This document shows positions 6,978 through 11,909 of a stretch of DNA of 11,909 nucleotides, piece after piece (within the stretch, counting starts at the first letter, position 1; each line of letters begins with the position of its first letter). Source of the stretch: Propionibacterium sp. (lineage in GTDB: Bacteria; Actinomycetota; Actinomycetes; Propionibacteriales; Propionibacteriaceae); NCBI GenBank assembly GCA_022837595.1, contig JALHFX010000061.1:1-11909 (forward strand). Reading direction: 5' to 3'. The notes beneath the pieces are model-generated. The model had not been told where the DNA came from. It made no database searches and saw nothing but the letters and a program-made list of their open reading frames with translations. The translations under genes and the position numbers were made by a program.

Positions 6978-8111
6978 ATGAAGGCGACTCGTCTGCAGGT
7001 CGTTGATCCCCAGCACTTCACCGATGCGGACCTGTTGCCCTTCGCCCGCCTGCTGGCGGCTGGCGGGACCGTCGCCTTCCCCACCGAGACCGTCTACGGA
7101 TTGGGCGCGGACGCCACGAATCCCGCTGCCCTCTCATCCGTCTTCGCAGCGAAAGGGCGGCCCTCGGACAACCCCCTCATCGTTCACGTGGCAGCTCCGC
7201 AGGATTGTGAACCGCTGGTGAGGACTGTGACGCCCCTGGCCCGCGTCCTCATTGCCCGGTTCTGGCCCGGCCCCCTCACCATCGTCCTCCAGAGGTCCTC
7301 CAGGGTGCCGGACCTGGTGACCGCCGGGCTGGAGACCGTGGCCGTGCGGTTGCCCGCCCACCCCCTCGCACGGCGCCTGATCGCCCTGGCGGGCGTTCCC
7401 ATCGCCGCGCCCAGCGCCAATCGCTCGGGACGCCCCAGCCCGACCCGGAGCGGCCATGTGGTGACCGACCTCATGGGGCGCGTGGATGGCATCATCGACG
7501 GCGGACCCTGCGCGGTCGGCTTGGAATCAACGGTGGTGGACGCCACCGGCGCCCAGCCGGTGATCCTGCGACCCGGGGGCGTGACCCGGGAGATGATGGC
7601 GTCCGTTGCGGGGCCGGTCGCGATACACCCAGCGCTGACGCGGGCAGGTGTTGGGGAGGAGGGACACTCGGGGGCGCCCCGATCACCGGGGATGAAGTAC
7701 ACCCACTACGCCCCGCGCGCCCGCCTGGTCCTCGCCCGCACGTCCAGATCAGGAGCCACAGACCAGACCCCGCCGGCCAACCCGGCGGCAGTGGCAGAAG
7801 TGGCTCGGGTGCTGCTGGCGCTGGCACAGCGCCAGCAGGCCGAGACCATCGGCATTCTCTGCACCGATGAAACCGCGGCTGTCCTCGGCGCCCTGGCAGC
7901 GGAAATGAAACCACCACCACTGGTGGTCAAGACCCTCGGAAGCGCCGCCAACCCCGAAGAGATGGCGGCCAACCTGTTCCTGCGGTTCCGGGAATTCGAC
8001 GACTCCCCCGTGACCCTCATTCTGGCCCAGCCCCTCCCGGAGAAAGCCATCGGCCACGCCCTCATGAACCGACTGGAAAAAGCCGCCGGCCATCAGTGGG
8101 AGGAAGCCTGA
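6978..8111 (+). CDS. sua5: L-threonylcarbamoyladenylate synthase, two-domain Sua5 type
   Basis: This enzyme makes threonylcarbamoyl-AMP from threonine, bicarbonate and ATP. The TsaD complex then transfers the group to A37 of tRNAs reading ANN codons (t6A). The product is 377 residues and has both domains. The YrdC domain (about 15-205) carries PTETVYGLG (35-43), KGRP (59-62), SANRSG (146-151) and ESTV (183-186). The linker SPGMKYTHYAP (236-246) is a Sua5 hallmark, and the C-terminal Sua5 domain runs from about 248 to 377. I chose ATG 6978 because AGGAG lies five bases upstream and the YrdC fold begins soon after; the same frame stays open much further upstream without homology. It also uses bicarbonate, like PEPC, but I see no sign of shared control. 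It converges with the small lipoprotein gene. Confidence 0.95.
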   Translation: MKATRLQVVDPQHFTDADLLPFARLLAAGGTVAFPTETVYGLGADATNPAALSSVFAAKGRPSDNPLIVHVAAPQDCEPLVRTVTPLARVLIARFWPGPLTIVLQRSSRVPDLVTAGLETVAVRLPAHPLARRLIALAGVPIAAPSANRSGRPSPTRSGHVVTDLMGRVDGIIDGGPCAVGLESTVVDATGAQPVILRPGGVTREMMASVAGPVAIHPALTRAGVGEEGHSGAPRSPGMKYTHYAPRARLVLARTSRSGATDQTPPANPAAVAEVARVLLALAQRQQAETIGILCTDETAAVLGALAAEMKPPPLVVKTLGSAANPEEMAANLFLRFREFDDSPVTLILAQPLPEKAIGHALMNRLEKAAGHQWEEA

Positions 8112-8176
8112 ACCACCATGGCATGTCAGTGGGATCCGGCACGGGTGGGCGGTGGAAGACGCCAGTGGGCAGGGAA

Positions 8177-8371
8177 TCAGTCATCCTCCTGGTCGTTCTC
8201 CACTTGTTCGTCCTGCTCCTCGTCTTGGTCCTGTTGTTCTTGCGGCTCTCCTCGGTCTTCAGCCGTGTCGCAGGAGACTGCCATGGTCAGGGGCAGGGCG
8301 GCTGCGATGGCCAGACCCGCTGCGACACGGCGGAGGCGACCGGAAACTGGTGACAGGGGCGTGGGGGACAT
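8177..8371 (-). CDS. small acidic lipoprotein, 64 aa, unknown function
   Basis: The N-terminus is a lipoprotein-type signal: basic residues at 12-15 (GRLRR), a hydrophobic stretch at 17-31 and a probable lipobox AVSC with Cys34. After cleavage about 30 residues remain, almost all Glu, Asp and Gln, with no basic residue after Arg40, so the exported part is very acidic and probably disordered. GGAG lies five bases before the ATG. The gene follows the antitoxin gene on the same strand by 35 bases, so the two are probably co-transcribed. I do not recognise a family. Such a tail could bind cations or cell-wall material outside the membrane, but that is a guess. The lipobox has Ala at -3 rather than Leu, so a plain secreted peptide is also possible. 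Confidence 0.65.
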   Translation of the reverse strand: MSPTPLSPVSGRLRRVAAGLAIAAALPLTMAVSCDTAEDRGEPQEQQDQDEEQDEQVENDQEDD

Positions 8372-8406
8372 GGGGTCTCCGCTTCTTCGATGTCGTGGTT
8401 GATCGT

Positions 8407-8655
8407 TTAACGGGGACCCGGAGTATTCGGGACGGGCCCTTCGGTGCCGGGGTCGGGCCGGTCCGAACTGATCTTGTCCAGTCCTGCGCGAGCTTGGTCG
8501 CTGCCGGTGCGGATCTGACTCTGGTAGCGACCGCCGGTCTTGGTGTTGGCGATGTCACCCAGTTTGGTGATGCCTTGGTCGATCTTGGAGCGATGCTGGG
8601 TCACGGTCCCGCTCGCCGCTGCGCGGGCTTTGGCGAGCATGTCCTTGAGTGCCAT
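8407..8655 (-). CDS. MT0933-like (Rv0909-type) antitoxin family protein
   Basis: The 82-residue product has the layout of the actinobacterial MT0933-like antitoxin family. An amphipathic N-terminus, MALKDMLAKARAAA, is followed by SKIDQGITKLGDIANTKTGG and RYQSQI (residues 23-48), which match the family pattern of D-x-G, aliphatic residues, KTGG and an aromatic. The tail from about 63 is Pro, Asp and Gly rich and likely disordered. I chose ATG 8655 because GAGGA lies four bases upstream and family similarity begins there; the frame is open further upstream but codes a low-complexity Arg/Pro stretch. In M. tuberculosis the Rv0909 antitoxin is paired with the Rv0910 toxin. No such toxin is seen here, only a lipoprotein gene 35 bases downstream. 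Many family members are unpaired, so toxin neutralisation is not assured. Confidence 0.8.
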   Translation of the reverse strand: MALKDMLAKARAAASGTVTQHRSKIDQGITKLGDIANTKTGGRYQSQIRTGSDQARAGLDKISSDRPDPGTEGPVPNTPGPR

Positions 8656-9633
8656 GTTGTCCTCTTCCTTGGTTTTTCGGGGGTGGTCATCGGTGGGTCT
8701 GACGGGTGGAGGTGGACGATCTCCAGTTGCAGGCCGCGGTCGGCGGCTCGGTGGCGTCCTGGACGTTCCTGTCCACGGGTTGCGCAGGCCGGGATCGCGC
8801 CGGCGATGGCAGTGAGGACCAGGAGTGCCTCGCGGGTTACCGCGATGGTGGCAGGAAGGAATTCCATCGCGAGGATGTCGTTCCGGAGCCTCGAACACCC
8901 GCCCCGCCCAGCAGCGGAGTGGCCCAGAGCACCGCGTGGCGGCGTATCAGGACCTTGAACCGGCCCGAACCCCGCCGTACCGCTGAACGCAGGATCCAGC
9001 CGGGTGTTTGCGTCGCCGGGTCATGCGATACCTGGTGCAGGGCAGGGAACGCGGCGAGAAGGTAAGAGCGAGGTGACCGGCGAAGTACTGATGCCCGAAC
9101 TGGGCACCGAGCACTGAGCCCCCGATCGAGGGCGGGGTATCCACGGAAGCACTCCAATCCTATGATCGGAGGTCTCTCCCGGCCCTGGACGGGCCCGCTC
9201 GCCGGAACCCGCGTGGGCCCGTAGTGACGACGAAACGTGGGTGGGGTACTCCCCTCTTGTCCGAGCGTACAGCAGATCAGGGTGGTTAGCTCGCTGGGAG
9301 AGCCTGGCCCCGCTCGCGCCCCGGGACACGTGCGATACCCATCGGGAAACTCGCCTCGTGGCGGCCCATCACCTGCCGCTGACCCGATGACCAACCGGGT
9401 CCGGGGGCAGGGCCAGCCAGCATCATCCACTCTGCCGCCCTCAACCCACCATCGCCAGGACCGTCGCGGGTTCAAGGCGGACTTGCGCGCGCGACGCATA
9501 CACTCGGCGGACACCGACAGTGCGAAGCCGACGGGCTTGCGCCGTGCTGACGTCGGCCCCAGTTTTCGGGATACTTCCTCTCACGGACACTTGGAGGACA
9601 GCCGCAACAGGCCGACACGGGCTGCGAGGGCAC
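8656..9633. other. 978-base stretch with no convincing gene
   Basis: Reading frames are open on both strands because of high GC, but none has a ribosome site plus recognisable protein features. The longest on the minus strand (8837-9514) and plus strand (9237-9665) are rich in Arg, Pro, Ser and Gly without domains. A minus-strand frame starting MEFLPATIAVTREALL (ATG 8867) has a hydrophobic start but no ribosome site, and it runs across the antitoxin start. Other visible structure is an inverted repeat at 8760-8775 (TGGAC/GTCCA around six bases), GGGGTACTCCCC at 9243-9254, and a related element at 9568-9578. It may hold the antitoxin promoter and decayed DNA. Confidence 0.5.
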
Positions 9634-10161
9634 TCAGTGGGTTCGGTGCCAGTTGGAGAAGGTGAAGAGCAGGGCACCGATGAGGGTGACACTGACCCCT
9701 GTCGCCAACAGCACGTCCGATTCCGGCCGGGTGACGAGCACCTCGAGGAATCGCACCACCATCACCAGCAGCAGCGTCCCAGCCACTCGGCCCTTGAGGT
9801 GGTCGAAGGAGAGTGTGGTGAGGCTGGGGGGCAGTTCGAGGTCCCCCACGAACAGCTCCCACAGTCCGTAGCCGACGACCAGCATCACCGTGGCTATGAG
9901 GATGGCGTCCATGCTCTCGAACAACTTCACCAGCGCCGCGTCGGAGTTCTCACTCTCAGTGAGCAACCTGAAGAACAACCAAGCCTTGTTCAGTGCCCAG
10001 AGGAAGGTAACCAAGGAGAGCAGTAGAGCTGCGATAGCGCCGATAGCCGCGATGTAGTGGAAGCGCTCGAGACCTCGTTTGATCGCCCTGACAGCCGGCA
10101 CGGAGGGCTCTGCGCCGGGGACGTCCTCAGCCTCGGCCCCCTGGGCCGGCTCAGTCGTCAT
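9634..10161 (-). CDS. UPF0114 (YqhA-type) membrane protein
   Basis: This is a small integral membrane protein of the uncharacterised UPF0114/YqhA family. The product is 175 residues from the chosen start. An acidic N-terminus of about 30 residues is followed by four hydrophobic segments at about 36-58, 84-106, 126-144 and 150-169. Family-like signatures are GYGLWELFVGDLE at the end of the second segment and SFDHLKGRVAGTLLLVMVVRFLE entering the third; compare GYENFVSQL and LKNKVAASIV in E. coli YqhA. The function is not established. I chose ATG 10161 over the adjacent ATG 10164 because GAGGA ends five bases before it and only two bases before the other. The 344-base region upstream holds a recombinase fragment but no obvious partner gene. 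Confidence 0.85.
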   Translation of the reverse strand: MTTEPAQGAEAEDVPGAEPSVPAVRAIKRGLERFHYIAAIGAIAALLLSLVTFLWALNKAWLFFRLLTESENSDAALVKLFESMDAILIATVMLVVGYGLWELFVGDLELPPSLTTLSFDHLKGRVAGTLLLVMVVRFLEVLVTRPESDVLLATGVSVTLIGALLFTFSNWHRTH

Positions 10162-10164
10162 CAT

Positions 10165-10381
10165 CGTCCTCGGTGATGAGCGTCGGCTTGAGATTGCAGC
10201 ACCGCAGGCATCATGCCGGAGAGTCTATCCAGTTCGGCTACCCGAGCATCGCCGCCCAAGCCGGCCCGCACCGGCGGATCCCGAGGGCGCGCCAGTCACT
10301 GCTACGGGTGCGGACCGGACTACCCGCCCAGGCCGGGGAGGAGAGGTCGGCACTGTCGGTGGTGATGTCGAGGGCCGGTTC
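10165..10381. other. region upstream of the UPF0114 gene, no gene seen
   Basis: No frame here has a supported start or domain. On the minus strand TAGACT about 55 bases upstream of the UPF0114 start is a possible -10, with no good -35 at standard spacing. On the plus strand, open frames run into the recombinase fragment that follows, so part of this stretch may be the worn 5' part of that gene, but no similarity is visible. Confidence 0.3.
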
Positions 10382-10504
10382 GCCCACGACCCGAACCCGA
10401 TCCCTGTCGAGTGGAACAGGGTGAGGGGCCTGGCGGGTGTGGACCGCAGGACCGAAGCGGGCCGACGGGAGTACGCGATCCTGCTGCTGTTGGTCACCTA
10501 CGGC
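10382..10504 (+). pseudogene. fragment of a tyrosine recombinase/integrase
   Basis: One plus-strand frame reads IPVEWNRVRGLAGVDRRT and then EAGRREYAILLLLVTYG. This closely follows the stretch at the start of the catalytic domain of phage- and Xer-type tyrosine recombinases: a Trp-x-x-Val-x-x-Leu helix, Val-Asp-x-x-Thr, Gly-Arg-Arg-Asp-Tyr-Ala-Ile and Leu-Leu-Leu-x-Thr-Tyr-Gly. Normally the next residues would be Leu-Arg-(Ala/Ser)-x-Glu with the first catalytic arginine. Here the similarity stops at 10504 and continues as Gln-Pro-Ser-Tyr, just before the stop codon of the antiporter on the other strand. No start, no catalytic Arg-His-Arg-Tyr and no flanking att-like repeat is seen. It is a relic of a mobile element or of an integron-like cassette enzyme. 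Confidence 0.6.
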
Positions 10505-10508
10505 CAGC

Positions 10509-11716
10509 CTAGTTACCGCCGCCGCGGTCCTCGCCGTTCGGTGGGACGATTGTCCCTGTCATCACATTGAGACCATTCGCCTGGCCGGCCGCCTCCCTCT
10601 CGACCCGCCGCCCGCTCCGCACCCCGAGCTCGAAGGACACGAAGGTGACCAGCGACAGCACCGTCAGCGGCACCACGAACAGGAGCATCACCGTGCTGAA
10701 CGGTTCCAGCGCATCGTGGCCGGCGGCGTCGAGCAGCAGGTAGGCGGTGTACGCGACGAAATACCCCACGAGCACCGCGCCCTCGAACCGGCTGATCACG
10801 TAGCCGGTGAAGGCGAGTGGCAGGAACGCCAGCGCCACCGCGACCATGAACGGGAGGTCCAGTTCGAGGGCACCGCCGCTCACGGGCACGCCACCAGGGG
10901 CGACGATCCCCGCGGTGCCGAGCACCATCCCAAGGTTGAAGATGTTGCTGCCCGCCACGTTGCCGAGCGCCATCTCCCGCTCGCCGCGGATCGCGGCCGT
11001 CACCGAGGTGGCGAGTTCCGGGAGGGAGGTCCCGATGGACACCACCGTCAACCCGATGACCAGGTCGCTCAGGCCGAGGGCCTGGGCGATCCCGGTCGCC
11101 CCGCTCACGAGAAGGCGCGCTCCGAGCACCAGCAGCGCGACGCCGACGACGACGAACGCGGCATGGCGGGCGACCATCCGCCCGCGCGAGCCGGGGATGC
11201 CGTCCGTGCCCGTGGTGTCCCCGCCAGGCGGGCCGCCCGGTCGGGCTGCGGTGGCGCGGGTCGCGTCGCGGGCGCGACGGCGCGAGGCGGTGACAACGAT
11301 GACGAAGTAGAGGAGGAGGAATCCGAGGAGGCCTGCCCCGTCGGCGCGCGAGATACCCCCGTCGAGCGCCAGCACGAGCGTGAGCACCGAGAAGCCGATG
11401 AGGATCGGCAAGTCGGAGCGCACGAGCCGCGAACTGACGCCGATCGGCAGCACGATCGCCGAGATGCCGAGGACGAGCAGCACGTTCACGATGTTGCTGC
11501 CGACCACGTTCCCAGCGCGATGCCGGGGCTACCCGAGAGTGCCGCATCCACGGACACCGCCAGCTCGGGGGCCGAGGTCGCCGCAGCCACCACGGTCAGG
11601 CCCACCACCAGCGGGGACATGCCGAAGAGGCGAGCCAGGCCGCTCGCGCCGCGGACGAGCACCTCGCCCCCCGCGAAGAGCGCGAGGAGCCCGCCGACGA
11701 TCAGGACTGCTTCCAC
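10509..11716 (-). pseudogene. sodium/calcium antiporter (CaCA family), frameshifted
   Basis: Cation exchangers of the YrbG/CaCA family carry two inverted alpha-repeats that form the ion path. The first repeat (MSPLVVGLTVVAAATSAPELAVS, about residues 33-55) is read from GTG 11716. The frame is then lost after ALG (residue 69). The adjacent frame resumes with N-V-V-G-S-N-I-V-N at 11510 and runs to TAG at 10509-10511. This part has a cytoplasmic Arg/Gly-rich loop and the second repeat, DLVIGLTVVSIGTSLPELATS and ALGNVAGSNIFN. One missing base between 11510 and 11511 (plus strand reads GTTCCCAGC where GTTGCCCAGC would keep frame) explains the break. All else is intact over about 402 residues, so it is a fresh mutation or a sequencing error. 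No good ribosome site precedes the GTG, which overlaps an upstream ORF. Confidence 0.8.
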
Positions 11717-11820
11717 GGCACGAGCCGACGGCGCACGGCCACCGTGGCGGCAGTCAGCCCTCGTCCAGCCCCCCGGAGCGCGGCGATCAGCGCGACCACC
11801 AGCAGTAAGAGCTGATCTGT
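11701..11820 (-). pseudogene. C-terminal tail of a membrane-protein ORF, 5' part missing
   Basis: A minus-strand frame reads LLLLVVALIAALRGAGRG, then LTAATVAVRRRLVPWKQS and TGA at 11701-11703. It looks like a last membrane helix followed by a basic cytoplasmic tail. Its stop overlaps the antiporter start (GTG 11716) by 16 bases, a layout typical of coupled genes. Upstream the frame stays open into sequence of different character (Gln/Thr-rich, about 11821-11909), so the gene may have been cut by an insertion near 11812-11825. The exact junction and the family are unknown, and the left boundary given here is approximate. Confidence 0.35.
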
Positions 11821-11858
11821 GTCAAGAATTCTGGACGGGTCTGTAGTGGTTTTCTGGG

Positions 11859-11909
11859 TCAGGCCGCCAGGGTGGCGGCGGTGGGGGCGAGTGACTCGAG
11901 CAGGGCTCG
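11859..11909 (-). CDS. C-terminal end of an ORF at the window edge, possibly a transposase
   Basis: The last 16 codons of a minus-strand frame entering from beyond the right edge read RALLESLAPTAATLAA before TGA at 11859-11861. It is followed by about 35-45 noncoding bases (TGTGTCAAGAATTCTGG on the plus strand, near 11818-11834) that resemble the end of an insertion sequence, with a truncated gene just beyond. The transposase call rests only on this context. Family and true terminal repeat cannot be told without the other end. Confidence 0.3.
   Translation of the reverse strand, partial: RALLESLAPTAATLAA

Noticed and set aside
8601..8867. Minus-strand frame beginning MEFLPATIAVTREALL with a hydrophobic start
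   Set aside because: No ribosome site; it crosses the antitoxin start in another frame and its later part is unstructured. Kept only as a note in the gene-free stretch.
9279..9305. A tRNA D-arm-like string (GGTTAGCTCGCTGGGAGAGC)
   Set aside because: No matching acceptor stem, anticodon stem or T-arm (GGTTCGA-type) could be placed in the following 60 bases.
10437..11846. Long plus-strand frame of about 469 codons
   Set aside because: It is antisense to the antiporter, its product is low-complexity His/Arg/Glu/Asp, and the opposite strand shows clear CaCA motifs.
1..11909. CRISPR array or tandem repeat arrays
   Set aside because: I saw no regularly spaced direct repeats anywhere in the window.

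Overview
The window is GC-rich (about two thirds G+C by eye), with strong third-position GC bias and actinobacterial protein families: an MT0933-like antitoxin, an Rv1284-type beta-carbonic anhydrase, an actinobacterial winged-helix regulator and promoters that look leaderless. It most likely comes from a chromosome of an Actinomycetota bacterium. I cannot fix the order or genus from the sequence alone.

Left part (1-4060): phosphoenolpyruvate carboxylase (ppc, minus) is followed downstream by a 42-residue membrane ORF (33-161) and a hairpin at the window edge. Divergent from ppc is a 94-residue winged-helix regulator (3098-3382), then a beta-carbonic anhydrase (3543-4037). PEPC consumes bicarbonate and carbonic anhydrase makes it, so this looks like a bicarbonate/anaplerosis module with its own regulator. 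The palindrome TTCCGGAA occurs on both sides of the regulator gene, once in the ppc/regulator promoter gap and once at the -35 region of the carbonic anhydrase promoter. I saw no third copy.

Middle part (4065-8655): a P2-type cation (calcium-like) ATPase on the minus strand converges with carbonic anhydrase over a shared hairpin. It diverges from a two-domain Sua5-type threonylcarbamoyl-AMP synthase (tRNA t6A). Next, on the minus strand, come an MT0933-like antitoxin and a small acidic lipoprotein, with no recognisable toxin beside them.

Right part (8656-11909): this part is looser and partly decayed. It has almost 1 kb without a convincing gene, a UPF0114/YqhA-type membrane protein, a fragment of a tyrosine recombinase, and a CaCA-family sodium/calcium antiporter broken by a one-base deletion. 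At the edge lie the tail of a membrane-protein ORF and the end of another ORF that may belong to an insertion sequence. It reads as a once-mobile or insertion-scarred flank. I did not find a clear new defence or mobile system. The best leads are the ppc/regulator/carbonic anhydrase module with its shared palindrome, the unlisted small membrane ORF, and the antitoxin-lipoprotein pair.
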